From the NCBI RefSeq assembly GCF_003589595.1, contig NW_020653750.1:1776451-1840450 (forward strand): 64,000 bases of DNA. Reading direction: 5' to 3'. Both the position numbers and the translations under genes were made by a program. This document shows positions 32,791 through 45,390 of this stretch, piece after piece. Under the pieces are notes generated by a model. The model did not search any database. It was not told the origin of the DNA and saw only the letters and a program-made list of their open reading frames with translations. How positions within the stretch are numbered: the stretch's first letter is position 1; each line of letters begins with the position of its first letter. This DNA is from Hyposmocoma kahamanoa (Eukaryota; Arthropoda; Insecta; Lepidoptera; Cosmopterigidae).

Positions 32791-34332
32791 TTAGAATTGG
32801 TGTAAATTTAAATGGCATTAAGTTTGAGGTGGGGAACCTGGAAGCCTAAGATACAGATCTCTGATATAGTTTTGATTCCAATCTCCTACAAATTTTGTCA
32901 CTTTAGAAAATAAGATTTGTTTCTGTGCCAAAAATTGTAACCAAAATTTGTGGAGAGAAATAAATTTGTTATTATTATTGCTGTAGCGCCACCTGTGAGA
33001 AATTTATGAAAGTTATTACGTATACTATTACTTTTAACATTACTTCATCTAACAGATTTTTTTTATTTGTGATCGACAGCCATTTCTATTATAGTACAAC
33101 CAAATATTGATATTTTAAAAAGTTATTAATCATTTTCATAAAAAATTAAAATCAAATTTTGTAACGTGTCCGTGTTGAAGATAGTCTGAGCTCAAGTTGT
33201 CGTTGCGTAGTATATAAAAGCGCTCTCTGCTACCAAAGCTCGTCATATGACGTCAGATAGCCCTAAAGAAATCACTAACCCACTTGGTGAACTTTAGAAA
33301 GACGATTTTCGGCATAAAATCAAAGAATTTCCTGCCTATACAGAAAAGCGCTGAAATAAAATTCTACAATATAACGAGGTAATATAATAAAAAATTAAAC
33401 CGAAAAGAAATTAAGTATAATACCCTATTATCCAATCACGGTACACGAGAATTTAGGACGTATCCATTGGTCTCTAATTGTATTGTGTATAATGCCATTA
33501 TTGTTGCGACCGTCGAGGCGTGCACGCGAGATCCGATTAGCACCACCCGTTTAACGGTAGGTAATGCAAAACAGTGCACTAGAGTTCCTAGGTACATGTT
33601 ATGTGAACATATCAGAGATAGGTGAGAAATAGGTGTATGTCCTATTATAGTTACTCGTAGTAGGAAACTGGGAACATGAACCGTGAATAACGAGGAAACC
33701 TATTGCATACGGTTACATTTACAGATGAAAACACTCGCTAAGCATTTCGAATCATGTATACAACTGTGTCCTAAAGTGCATATACAAATTTTGACTTGTC
33801 AACGTGTCGGAGAGTAATTTTAGTTGTATAGTCATTAAAATAACCCAGGCCTTCCAAGTTGCAACATAGTGTGATGTAAAGCTTATACAGTTAAAACAGT
33901 AGGAAAGAAAACGTACTGAAAATTTATGGTTAACAGAGATGGGTAGTGGTGGTAGTAAACCCATCCAAACCCGGGCGGTTTGGATGGGTTTTAACCCATT
34001 TCTGCCCAAAGTTATTCAACACTTATTAAAATTTTCGATATAAAAAACTTTTATTGACAAAAAGAGGCATGCTAATACCTACCTTGCAATCCTGTGGATT
34101 CTCACTAATAAGCATGCACATTACGAAGCGATTTTTATGAAAATCAATTCAAGTGCCTACAATTTAACGATTTTTTGTGTCGATTTATTTCAATGCGATT
34201 TTCAAGCGATTCGATTCAATAGAAAGACATATCGAATGGTTTAGATCAGAAAGTAATAATTATTACAATAATACAGTTAAATTTCAACAAAACTCGTTTT
34301 ACAACAAATATTTATTTGTAAATAGTTTTTGT
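32791..34332. other. Gap with TATA-like site and hairpin
   Basis: No gene is recognised. At 32984-33000 there is an inverted copy of the block seen at 14743 (GTAGCGCCACCTGTGAG). A strong TATATAAAAG at 33211 is followed by CGCTCTCTGCTACC, but I see no exon after it. The hairpin at 33934-34004 is listed separately. Confidence 0.4.
33934..34004. repeat. Imperfect 71-nt hairpin
   Basis: The inner stem 33957-33971 pairs perfectly with 33977-33991 (AACCCATCCAAACC with its complement; loop CGGGC). The outer stem pairs CAGAGATGGG with CCCATTTCTG (9 of 10), leaving an asymmetric bulge TAGTGGTGGTAGT. It is pre-miRNA-sized but could be a repeat remnant. Confidence 0.6.
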
Positions 34333-34746
34333 ATAAAGTTGACATGTCCCATGTGCCTGTAATTTCACTAGCACCCTTATTTTACCCTGCAGTAGAGCTC
34401 CTTGTGAAAGATTTCGTCCAGGGAAATACTGACACCTTACCTATTTCTACCGCCAAGCAGTAATGTCAGCATTACTATGTTCCGGTTTTGAAGGGTAAGA
34501 GTAATGGTGAAATCATAAGGACATGGGACTTGTCGACTTATGTCTCAGGGTGATTGGCGCAGTGGCAATGCACCTCAGATCTTTGCGATTTAAAGCTCTG
34601 AGTGGCACTGAAACTCTTCTGAACAGGCGTATAGCTTACCATCAGGCGCACGACTTGTTCGTCCTGTCACGTGATATTATAAAAAAAACCTTTTCAAAAC
34701 TGTACACAGCAAATCTTATTCACAAGGATCTCTACTGCTACTAAAG
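34333..34746. repeat. Nested R1 pair: plus copy inside a minus copy
   Basis: A minus fragment (34333-34379, TTGACATGTCCCATGTGCCT) is followed by a complete plus copy, 34389-34688 (GCAGTAGAGCTCC to TGATATTATAAAAAAAA). Then comes the 5'-terminal scrap of a minus copy (34719-34746, TCTCTACTGCTACTAAAG). The simplest reading is insertion of one R1 into another, with loss of the middle of the older copy. Confidence 0.75.
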
Positions 34747-35393
34747 CAGGTACGGTAAGAGCATGCTGTTCGTTATAAGACCTCAAAGTCTAGCCTAATT
34801 TCTATAAATGCCCGTGCATCGTATATTTGCAGTGTACATAGCAAGTAATCCCCAGTAATAATCTGATACATCATGTTGATCGCTCGCGAGTTTATCAACA
34901 TATATGATGAAACAAAAAAAAACAAGCCATCTATTCGGGAATCGCCCGATATTTATGCCAAATAGGGGCCATAATTCTGCCCCGGAGAATTGGCTGTTGT
35001 TACGCGTATTCATGTATATCCACAATTGCAGAGTATTATATGTATAGTTGTGTAGATTAAATGCCGTTGTTTCTTAATTAACCGACGATGTTCACAAAGT
35101 TTTGTTGTTTGTAATTACATTTCGCATAATTTGATTACGAGTACATTGAATATGGGAAAGCCGTTATTAATATATATTTTACACACAATCCATATCTACC
35201 TCTTATACTCAATACTCATAATAATACTCAACGCAATGACTGAGGGCGTTTCTCTACGCTCTCTGACATCTGATAATTGCTGGTCCTGATGATAAGTTTG
35301 TACGTTTCTACACCGCTCATTTGACACCACATTTGTAAATTAATTTGAGCATCGTTGGACCATGCTTAGGTACCGGTATATTTATCTATTTTT
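34747..35393. other. No gene or repeat recognised
   Basis: AT-rich. The 76-aa minus ORF at 34795-35025 has no domain. Confidence 0.45.
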
Positions 35394-35661
35394 AACCGAC
35401 TTCTAGTTCTCAATCGACTGTATGTCTTTTTTTTATATGTATGTTACGTGATAACTCACGACATTTGTACACCGATTTTGATGATTCTTTTTTTGTTGGA
35501 AAGAGGACACCTCAGTATTGGTCCCATTTAAATTTGAAGAAAATATTCCACCTCTAAGTGTGGCAAATTAGGAAATGAATCCGAGTTCGCACACTTTCCG
35601 GTAACTGATTTCAATGAAACTAGGCAAATAGATGTAATTCCACGAACTTTTGAGGTCGGTT
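35394..35661. repeat. G-family repeat, copy 1
   Basis: Bounded by AACCGAC and GTCGGTT. Contents in order: CTCAATCGACTGTATG, TTTTGATGATTCTTTTTTTG, CCCATTTAAATTTGAAGAAA, TTCCGGTAACTGATTTCAAT and GTAATTCCACGAACTTTTGA. An inverted copy is at 36616-36876. This is a widespread insect-type repeat without coding capacity; the 70-aa ORF in it is incidental. Confidence 0.7.
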
Positions 35662-36615
35662 TTGTACTGTTGTGTTGTAGTACTCTGTATCGAGAAAAAA
35701 TACCCTTACGAGTATTATACAGAATATTATGGTTCTTCAAAGTACCAAAATAGTCTGTATGATACTCGTAACATTAGTGAGAAGTAAAAACTTGGCGTCG
35801 AATTGATTACCTTAATTTTTCGTAGAATTATTTATAATAGGTACGTTTTTACTCACTGGGAGATAAGCGTGATTTCACTTTGGATTTTCAGAAACCATGT
35901 GATATTCATTCATATATGTGTATTTGTTTAGATAAGGAATAAATACGAGAAGTTTTGAACTTGTAAAAGCTTTTATTCCCTTCGGTGCTACATCATTTTC
36001 AGAAAGCGGAAATTGCACAGGAAGTTGAATACCAAACAATGACATTGCACTTTACTTGAAAGTCCGTCTAAAACCATTGTCACACTTACGGTATTCTGCA
36101 AAATTCTAGGTGTATGAATCCCTAAAGTAATGTTGAGATTGTACTGAAAATGGAGACTTCGCAATCTAGGTCTATTCAATCATCAAGAGGAAGATTGTTT
36201 TGAATAAAAAGCGCATACTTGTATTACTCTAACGACCGCAGTGGCCCAATTATTTGCATTGTGGACGCTGGATCCCCATCCAGGTCCCAGGTTCAATTTC
36301 TGGTAGGATCAATTTTCGAAATTAACTTTTCTATATTCATTCTGATCTGGTGTTCTCGGTAGTGCCCAGAATGAACTCCGTAACTCATAGTGCCTGCAGA
36401 AAATTCCGTAGTTTGAGACCATGTAGTTGGTGTGTTTCTTTAGCACCCTATGTTTACTATTATATTACCGTTAATTACGCTACAGTTATGAAATCGTTGT
36501 TAAAATTTTTGTTGTACAATAAAGTGTTTACATACCTGCATACATACTATGAGATATTTTAAATATACAAAGAATAATATGTTTTCGTTAATAATCTCAG
36601 TACAGACTACTAAAA
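35662..36615. other. Gap with a tRNA-like SINE scrap
   Basis: Otherwise unassigned. At about 36230-36330, CGACCGCAGTGGCCCAATTA and a B-box-like CAGGTTCAATTTCTGG suggest a decayed tRNA-derived SINE head. At about 36513-36545, GTACAATAAAGTGTTTACAT looks like the LINE tail also seen at 3246-3400. Confidence 0.4.
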
Positions 36616-36876
36616 AACCGACCTCAAAAGTTCGTGGAATTACATCTACTTACCAAGTTTTATTGAAATCGGTTACCGGAAAGTGCGCGAAATCGCATTC
36701 ATCCCCTACTTTTCCGTGCTTAAATGTGGAATATTTTCTTCATTTAAATGGGACCAAAAATAATCTTTCCAATAAAAAGTAAATCATCCAAATCTGTTCA
36801 CAAATGAGTTATCGCGTAACGTCATACAAAAAATACAGTCGAATTGAAAACCTCCTTCTTTTTTTGAAGTCCGTTA
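36616..36876. repeat. G-family repeat, copy 2 (inverted to copy 1)
   Basis: Starts AACCGACCTCAAAAGTTCG, includes CGGTTACCGGAAAGTGCGCG and TTCTTCATTTAAATGGGACC, and ends ACAGTCGAATTGAAAACCTC then GAAGTCCGTT. It lies about 1 kb from copy 1 in opposite orientation. Confidence 0.75.
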
Positions 36877-38698
36877 AAAGACGACAACTGATTCATGGAA
36901 TGTGGATGAGATCCAACCACTTTAACCTGCTATTAAATATTCACTCAAGTAAACTAATGTAGGAGTGTCAGTACATCGGTAATATAACTACACAAGTCTA
37001 ACTCTAAATAGCCTTTAAAATGTACTTCAGAGCTAAAACTTCGCAGTCGCCCAGCATTATTACTCAGTTCGGTGTATTTTCTGTGGTGCAACCATAAAGT
37101 CACAGGTCAACAAACCCACGTTGTCATGAAAGCGGGTAGAATAAACGCGTCTACACTGTTCATGTTTCCTGTCCGCTGAACGTTTCATTTCGCCCATTAC
37201 TAGTGCACCGCGGGCAGACAGCTAAGCTCTGTAGCCACTGAATGAGGGAAATATTTTTCAGATTCCGTCGCGTGAACGTTAAACAACGTTTATTTTCAGG
37301 GTAAGCGGTTTAGCGAGGCAAGTAAAAGAAGACAGGTGAAGAGTTCGCGCCCTGACGGCGCGTACTTATTGCACGGTGCTCTTGGAAACGTGAAAATAAT
37401 GTAGAAGTGCCTGCACCTGCGAGTTAGATCATAATGCACTCACTGCCGGCGTACTTTCGACTTTATCGGCCACTGACTACCAGCCACTGCTGGCAATGAC
37501 TGTTGTGCAATCGACCTGAGAATTCAGTGAATATAATATACTGTTAGATCAATATCGTCATTTTTATTCTGCTAATAGACAGGTGCCAGGTGGTCTAACG
37601 GGTTAACAAGTAAAGAAGATTAAAACATTTAATTATGCGCTCATTGTACGGAAGGATAAGTAAAAAGGTTGTTTACTTGGTAGCGTAGATAAAGAAACTA
37701 CATCGTGAATTTGGGTTTGCAATCCCGGCCATAACACGGTCGTAATGTTAGCTTTTAGTTTGCTGCTCGTGATGCTATGCTCTCTGGAGTTTCTTGCGAA
37801 ATATTCTTTCCAAAGTAATAAGTTTACTCAGCCACGCTTCGATGCAACATTATTTCCGAACTTTGTGAAAGATATGTCGAAAATTTCAAAGCCATTTGGA
37901 GGCCCTTAACGTAACTCATACATTATCTACTTACTAACATTTTCAGATCAAACATATTACGTCGTTCACTTTTGCAATACAAAACAGCATGCGTTTACCT
38001 TTCGCATTTGTCTCGCTGAACAACCCTTTGGACAAAATTGCTAAACATTTACATTTATAGGTACTCAACTAACAAAATGAAGGCACAGATGTAGTCAAGA
38101 TAGCGTGCAGTGAAAAACCTCCATTTTGTCCTATTGCCATTCCAATAACTAACACCGCTATCAGTGAACATACCAAATAGCCACGCAATCTACATCAGAT
38201 AGGTGGTGCAATAAAGTGAATGTTAAAACCTACAATAAACAGTGGTTAGGGGCGGGTGCGTGAGTCCAGCTGTGTTGTTTTTTGCCCCCGGTTATCCTCT
38301 CATGATTTATGCTGTGCCTGCCCGGAATATGATTACCCGTTACGTGTCGGAAGTGCCCTTAATGGATATAAACGCTGTATTTAACCAGCCGGTAAACAGC
38401 AGCAGCTTTTTGTACCGCCTTGCATTCCTCAATTGCTTGAATGATAATTTGGTACGGAATCGCTTTGAATGATGATAAGTAGCTCAGGAACTTGTTTAGT
38501 CAGTTTATGCAGGAATTTGAAGGAGCTTACAAATAATAATTCCTATAACAAATTTTGTCATAACAAAAACTTATCTTGTTACGTCGAATTTACTTTGTTA
38601 GGTGTTATGAATTTTGTTATGCTTCTATTATAAACGTGCTAGACTCCTTGACGTTTGAAACTCGTTTAGTATACAAAAATTTTATAATTTTCTATCTT
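36877..38698. other. Unassigned DNA, 36.9-38.7 kb
   Basis: No repeat is recognised. 37080-37520 is less AT-rich and low in repeats, so it may be regulatory. A 76-aa plus ORF at 38242-38472 (FFAPGYPLMIYAVPARNMIT) has fairly balanced composition but no domain, and I do not call it a gene. Confidence 0.35.
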
Positions 38699-39001
38699 GT
38701 TTTTTTCTTATGATAACAAACGGGATCAAGTCGTGCACCTAGTGGTAAGCACTAGGTGAAAGAGACATGACACGCCTGTCCATACCAATTGCAGTACCGT
38801 TCAGAGCTAAAAGGTCCGAGGGGCACTGCTATTGCGTCCGTCCCTGTGACATAAGTTGAAAAGTCTTATGTGCCTGTAATTTCACCCTTACTCTTAAAAA
38901 CTGATACGCAGTAATGCTCACATTACAGCTTGGCGACAAGAATAAGGAGGTGGCAGTACTTCCTTGGACAAACATTTTCACAAGGAGTTCTACTGCTACT
39001 A
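38699..39001 (-). repeat. R1 repeat, full-length diverged minus copy
   Basis: Runs from TTTTTTTTCTTATGATAACA to GGAGTTCTACTGCTACT. A local duplication of TAGTGGTAAGCACTAGGTG lies near 38750. Confidence 0.8.
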
Positions 39002-40263
39002 TGTAGTTTGTGACTAGGCAACGGCGTGGTTGTCTAGCACTTTATTATTATTATAACAATCAGGTATTGCTTAAGTACTTATATAATATATAAATATTTT
39101 TGTTATCATGTCCTGTTACCGTCTAATTTTGGCAAACGCAAATAAAAATACGGTTGTTTTTTGTAACTCAAAATATTTATTTAGGGAAGGTTATATTTGC
39201 TACTTCTTGGGCCTTCGCTGACGCGAATGTGATATCAGCAATAAACATTCGTTATGGAAGGCTAACAGACAGATAAATACAAATATTGGTTTACGTACGT
39301 GGTATAATCTCTAATAGTTCCGGCAACGAAACAATATTATTCGTTTATGATTTCAACAAATAAGTTAGTCCATGCTAATATAACCGTTATGGTACTTAAA
39401 ATGCATGCAAAGCGGACGATCTATCAAATGAGTAATATGTGAAAATTTTCTCGCCGAGTCAGGCAATTTCGTTGCTTTCGCCAGAGGTCATCCCGCAGTT
39501 TATGCACGGCTTAGTCTCCAATTCGGTTATCCAACTAGCATCATTTACAAGGCTTTTGCCAACTTTCATAAAAACATGGTACTGCAGTGCATGTGTGCAA
39601 TATTGCCGGCGATTTGTTCTCTTTTACGAATACTAGGTTAACAGACAAAACATTTTGAAAGCATTTTATTAAAAAGTGTTGTAAAAGCGACCATGCCTAA
39701 ACTCGTAAACACACATGTTTGCCAATATGTAATGTTTCGACGACCAGATAAGGAGGCCGCACACGCACCCAGCTGCATCTATTGACATAAAATTTAAGAG
39801 TTCGGCAGTTTTCGCCTGCCATAAAGACTTACTAGCGAACAACGAGCCATCTTAAGAAACAAGCCGTGTCAGAAGGGGAAATTTTCTTGTATTTTCGGGG
39901 CGCTAACAAGGGACCACTACATGACTGGAATATTTTTGTCACCGAATTTCCTGGCGAACGGCTTAACGTCCCGGAGAAAGTTACTTAGACCTTCCTGAGG
40001 CTTCTCGGGACCTGTCAAGATACCGTATATTTTATGAACTCTGCACATGTCTGCTATATTTCTTTCAGACAGAGGCTGCTGAAATAGCGTTTCGATTATG
40101 TTACGATTTTATTATTACATTATACGCGCGTCAGCGGTTAGAAATGGGTACACGAGATTCCCGCTGAGTGGCGTAATTTTATGTAACAATTACGGTAAAT
40201 TGTATTATCTATTCAAATTTAATAATTTATAGAATCCTTAGGATTTCGCGATTGTTACATATT
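39002..40263. other. No gene or repeat recognised
   Basis: Mixed composition. 39720-40080 is somewhat GC-richer, without an exon structure I can see. Confidence 0.4.
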
Positions 40264-40437
40264 GGAAATGAAACTGTTTTTTCGGAACTATAAATCGCGT
40301 GTAATTGTTTTTTCAAACAGCTAACGTTTCATAATCACGGATGACTGACCATGGGACCTATAAAGAGTCAGAAACGTTGGTTTGTTTGAATAAGCAAATA
40401 TACGTGGTGTAGATTAGAAAAAAATAGTTTCATTTCA
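40264..40437. mobile_element. F-family foldback MITE, best copy
   Basis: The ~65-bp arms are inverted. The left arm is GGAAATGAAACTGTTTTTTC, then ATCGCGTGTAATTGTTTTTT and CTAACGTTTC. The right arm is GAAACGTTGGTTTGTTTGAA, then AAATATACGTGGTG and AAAAATAGTTTCATTTC. The centre is itself near-palindromic around GGATGACTGACCATGGGACC. Other pieces lie at 3754-4055, 23931-24026 and 32169-32291. Confidence 0.75.
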
Positions 40438-40445
40438 GTTTTAAT

Positions 40446-40667
40446 TGCCCCAGTGGCCGAACGGCTACCATGCCGGATTGCCACACAGAGGTCCTGGGTT
40501 CGATTCCGGAGCCGGGATAAATATTTGTATGGCCTACATTTATTTCTCTCGTGAGTTTGGGTGTAATTTGTCGTTGTCTATGTGTGTGTCCATGGCACCC
40601 GCGACACAGAGTTTCCCTAGCTAGGGGCTGTGATTGGAAATAACGCGCACACTGCGTTATTTCCAAT
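40446..40667 (+). repeat. tRNA-derived SINE (family S2), copy 1
   Basis: The tRNA-like head CAGTGGCCGAACGGCTACCA has a consensus B box GGGTTCGATTCCGG. The body follows: ATTTATTTCTCTCGTGAGTT, TTGTCTATGTGTGTGTCCAT and CACCCGCGACACAGAGTTTC. It ends in a perfect 14-bp-stem hairpin (40633-40646 with 40654-40667). Copies S2b and S2c are at 41278 and 57880. Confidence 0.75.
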
Positions 40668-40909
40668 CTAATAATTTTTCTTCTTCCTTATCGTATCGAT
40701 GACATATAGTATAATGTTTGTCATCATGGTAAACGAATTTGCCAATCGGCATAAGGTACTCGCCAATTGTTCCCAGAGTGCTCCAGACGTTCCTACAGGA
40801 AAGGAATAGTATATTTACTTAAAATAATTTAAATCTAATAATTTTATTACCCATAACGATACAAGAGGTTAACATACGGTAACCTATCACAAAGTCGAAA
40901 TTTTTTTTG

Positions 40910-41125
40910 TCCGAAATAACGTTTGTTCGAATTTTCATTACACCGAATTATAACATTTTTGTTCTTTCAGGATTTGTTGAACGTTTACCGCAAAGACACG
41001 ATTATGTTAGGTTAGGTTAGATTAAGTTAGGTTTAAAAGAAAAATACATTTTCCTCTCAAAATTGCTTTCGAGGTTATGAAATTTCGACCAAACGTTATT
41101 TCTGGATAATGTCATTTCGGACTAC
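40910..41125. repeat. Inverted-repeat element carrying TTAGG units
   Basis: CCGAAATAACGTTTGTTCGA at about 40911 is inverted at about 41075-41105 (TCGACCAAACGTTATTTC). Between them, at 41007-41031, are five consecutive pentamers in register: TTAGG, TTAGG, TTAGA, TTAAG, TTAGG. TTAGG is the insect telomere unit. Here it is probably part of the repeat. Confidence 0.5.
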
Positions 41126-41277
41126 TGATAGATAACCTACCTACCTACTGATAGATGACAGATAAAATTAACATACACTAAAACTTGAATACCTGTCTCC
41201 GCGATAAAGTGACCAAAATGCTGGTAGCTTTCGTCCTTTGTATGGCTATCAACTTTGGAAGTGGCAAATATTATTAA

Positions 41278-41495
41278 CTACTTCCGTGGCCGAACGGTCA
41301 CCATGCCGCACGGTTACCACTCAGAGGTCCCGAGTTCGATTCCCGTGCCGGAAGAAATATTTTTATGGCATACATTTATTTCTCTCGTGAGTTAGGGTGC
41401 AATTTGTGGTTGTCTATGTGTGTGTCCATGGCACCCGCGATACAGTGTTTCCCTAGTGCGGGGCTATATTGAGTGTGTGCGTTATTAATATTGTA
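41278..41495 (+). repeat. tRNA-derived SINE (family S2), copy 2
   Basis: Head CCGTGGCCGAACGGTCACCA with B box GAGTTCGATTCCCG. The body is nearly the same as at 40446 (ATTTATTTCTCTCGTGAGTT and GTGTGTGTCCATGGCACCCG). It lies 0.8 kb away in the same orientation. Confidence 0.75.
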
Positions 41496-44400
41496 TTGTT
41501 ATTATTCGGAGCTGATATTTTGCTAATTTAAATATTATAATCTTTCCGGCAGCTCAACGTACTTAGGTACATTTTTGCCGCAACGATGTTGAGAGCAAAG
41601 TGGAATGCATTCAGGATGGCGCTGATATTGGCTGAGGTGTAAACCTGCGGTCAGTCGGGCATGGTTTAGTGGGGGTGTTGTTTATGTTCTGGTTATTCAG
41701 CGTATTTTCATACTATTTCTTTCCAACTTGGAAGGTAGATTTTAGTTTAGAGCAAGCCAAGCTATTACTATTCCTGATTTTATTTCTTGGCGAAAGCCAT
41801 TGACGACGAAACGCCTACGAAATTGACCGTTCTTTAGATGATATCGATATGCTCCTGATATCTGAACTGCCATGTCTAACGGGAAGGTTCAATCATGGTG
41901 AGTGGGATAAACGTTGACGGTAGATTGAAATGTGGCTTTCAAATCTGTATTTATTGAAATAAAAACACTATAAAAAGTAATTATTGATCAATAATGTATT
42001 TTATTCTCGTTTGGCTAAGCTTCTTCATTGATCGAATTAAAAATATTTTTCACGTCAATTTTAAGCTATACTTATTTCCTAAGTAGTGGGTGGAAGAAGA
42101 TACGGCAAGCGTGAACTGCTGCCATACTCCCGTCATTAATACCAAAAACCTATTAATATGGGTGGTTCGATGCAAGGCGTCTCAACGTACTGGCTACGGG
42201 AATTGCCCCGGCACCGCTATTTTTTTTAGTTAGGAGTATTAACTGTGCATCGCAGAGGATTAAAATGTATCACTTGGGTAACTATAAACGGTTACTTGAG
42301 ACGTTCTTCGACAGGCGGTCGGTGGGTGGGTGAGGCCTATATATCACCTTAAACGACAGAGCATAAATCTATGGGGGCTGTCTGCTCGTTATTTGTAGTC
42401 GCCACGTGAACCGCCGGTTTCGGGTGAATATTAACGATATCGCCAATTTTCCGCTAGTTTAGTCGCGTCGCAATTTCTCGCCAATTGAGCAAACGCATCA
42501 CATCGACGGCTCGCGGTGCCTACAAATGGTATTAACCACAGTCTCGTCTAAAAAACGTTTACACAAACCCTCCTCTGCAGGGCGCGTATCGACGCAACTT
42601 AGCTCACCTAAACTGGGGTAATTCCGATTAAATAAGAATAAAAAACACTTTACTCTGTAGATTTCTTACGATAAGTGAACTATAATATATATGATGTGCT
42701 TCGTCGCCAGCCTGCATTACCATTGGACAAAAACACCACTCCACGTAGATCTAATAAATGCTCCCGTCAGTCACCTAGTACAATATCGTACAGCTTTTTT
42801 TAGTCGATAATTCCATGCTCAGAGTTCAAGACTGTGCAATAAAATCGACAAAACTAACTTTTAAAGGATTATTATTAGTTCAAATTTAATTTAATAGCAG
42901 TAGAGCTCCTTGCGAAAGAGTTCGTGCATGGAAGTACGGCCACCTTACCTATTTCTGCCGCCAAGCAGTAATGCCAGCATTCTGTGTTCTGGTTTTGAAG
43001 GGTATAAGGGCGCTGGTGAAATTACAGGCATACGAGACTTGTCAACTTACGTCTCAGGCAGACGGGCGTAGTGGCAGTGCCCCTCAAATCTTTGCGATTT
43101 AAAGCTTTGAATGGCACTGCAACTGTTATGGACAAGCACATAAGCTACAGCTTACCATCAGGCGCATAACTTATTAATCCCGTTACTAAATATTATGAAA
43201 TAAAAATCCATCTTACTAATTTTATATTTTATTTATTATTAAATAAGATGTAGTGTATCCCATTTGTTAATATGTAATACATTTTTATCAACATCTAAGA
43301 TTTTGTATTTGTGTTTTTGCTATGCCATTACAGGGCTCATATTGAGAATGGCCACTAGCTCTTAAGACCTTTATGTGCTACAACATTAATGCAATAAAGA
43401 TTATGAGTATGACTAAACTGTAAACATTTTTACTTTAAATAGATTCCAAGTTAAGAAGAAACTAATTAAATGGCTATCGACGCTTAATTATGAAGAGACT
43501 AAACAATTTTATTAAATAAGTATATTGGTTTTTTTATTATTTAGTGTGTAAATTATAAGTACTGTAGGTAAATTGAGGTTCTAAGCAGCTATGGTAAGTA
43601 GGAAGTGTTTTCTCGTGCATGGTTGTAAATTTTTATGCCTTATATGAAGAATCTCTACATCCTAAAACATAGGTATTTTACGCTTGGAAATTCGTGATTT
43701 GACTATGAGTGATTTTATAATATCGCAGCTAACAGAACTTGTAATAGTGCAATCTCTACAATCAAACATAGAAAGCATATCCAATTCGATAAAGTTTATC
43801 CTTTGTTCGTGCAATATTTCGCACAAAAATTAATTTTATTTACTTTGTACTATGCTCATTATAGCCATATCATAGAAACATAAAATTAAAGTGTATCTTC
43901 TGAGTACTTTCATGGATCGAGAGCGTGCATGAAACTGAACAATTTGGCGCACGTGGCACTAGGTAATGTGAACTCCCGTTGAGGTGAATATTCGCTGTCT
44001 CTACAAACATCGCATAATTTCTGTCTGCGGTGTATGGCCGACACATGTCACGTCTATTTCAAAAGTTAAATATTTGGTCACCTGGGTCGGCAAGTAATGC
44101 TGAAATTCTAAATACCTTAAATCTCATCGCCAATGTTTTAACGAAAGGGTATCTAGCTAAAGTTTGATTTTGAAGTACTTTTTACATTAGCATAGCACGC
44201 GAACAAAACTAGATTAGTCAGTCAATAAACTTTATTTATAAGTATCTTCTAATCACTGACAAATGAAATTATTACCTTACCTTTCATAGATATAATTTAA
44301 GTACTTTATCAGGCTACATTACAGCTTTACCCTTTGTGTGTTTTGTACCTGTTACTTAATAAAATTAGAAATACGATACCTGGTCCTAAGACATAAAACA

Positions 44401-45390
44401 TAAATTTCATAATATTAAACCAGTTTAGACACTTTCTATGCGGCATTCCATATCTATAACCAAATGGTCACTTACCATCAGGTGACATTTTTTTGGAATT
44501 AAATACTTGTTTATTACTCATATATATATATATAACAGAACATCTATGGAAATAGTAGTGTTCCTAGAAAGTCCCTTTATGCCTTTATCTCCTTTTAAAA
44601 TGGAATACTATTGAAATGTATGGTGGCTTAGGGTTCCATATTAAAGCTTTGTTGTCGCCACAATAATAGCCTTTAAGATTACCGATATAGTAGCGAGTGC
44701 TACAATGGACCCTTGCTACTTGTATGCATAGGCATAACGGTATCCAGGTGTATTTTTTCTAAAGGAAATATTTATTGGTAAAAATAGAATCTTTAGAATA
44801 TCTGTTTCTGAAAATACTCTATGTAAGTTTTGACGTACGATCTTTTAAGTCCAGTTACCCGTGATTAGGTAAAAATAAAAGTAATAAAGAGAATAATATT
44901 AGGATTTAAAAATTAGAAGATTCAAAAATTAAAAAAATATTTTCTTATTTCATTAATTTTGTCTTTGCCAGCCTAACCTAAATCTAAATAAACCCGAAGC
45001 GTAAGGAGTGGTGATAGATATATATAAAATTATAAGAAAATAATTTTTAATAATGTTGGTTGTTCGTATATCGTTTGCCGGGTAATTGGCTTTAAAGCAG
45101 CTATAAAGAGGATTTAAATCTCTATCCAACGGGTCTAGGGAGTGCCGATCAACAAATAATTAGGTAATGTAATGCTTGGGGGGAAAACATCTAAAGCTTC
45201 CATGGAATAAATATTATAATATGATTTTATTTTATTATTATATTTATTATATTTATTTCATTCATTATTTATATAATGAATGAACTCTTATATAATAAAA
45301 ACTTGAAAATAAAAGTTGTTCATTCATCATTTTAAAAATTAAATAACAATAATTTTAGTTTATTGTAATGTAATTTTATTAATTAATAAA
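41496..45390. other. Unassigned DNA, 41.5-45.4 kb, around one R1 copy
   Basis: 41496-42891 and 43207-45390 show no gene. A scrap at about 44466-44493 (GTCACTTACCATCAGGTGAC) looks like the tail of the LINE type at 18.7 kb. A TA microsatellite is at about 44519-44535. The stretch 45220-45385 is extremely AT-rich and partly self-complementary. Confidence 0.4.
42892..43206 (+). repeat. R1 repeat, full-length plus copy
   Basis: Runs from TTAATAGCAGTAGAGCTCC to TTACTAAATATTATGAAATA. It contains every family block, plus a small duplication (ATAAGCTACAGCTTACC). Confidence 0.85.

Noticed and set aside
33211..33240. TATATAAAAG as a promoter
   Set aside because: No initiator, exon or ORF downstream. 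TATA-like strings are expected by chance in this AT-rich DNA.
38242..38472. 76-aa ORF with balanced composition
   Set aside because: No recognisable domain, promoter or splice pair. Kept only as a note in the gap entry.
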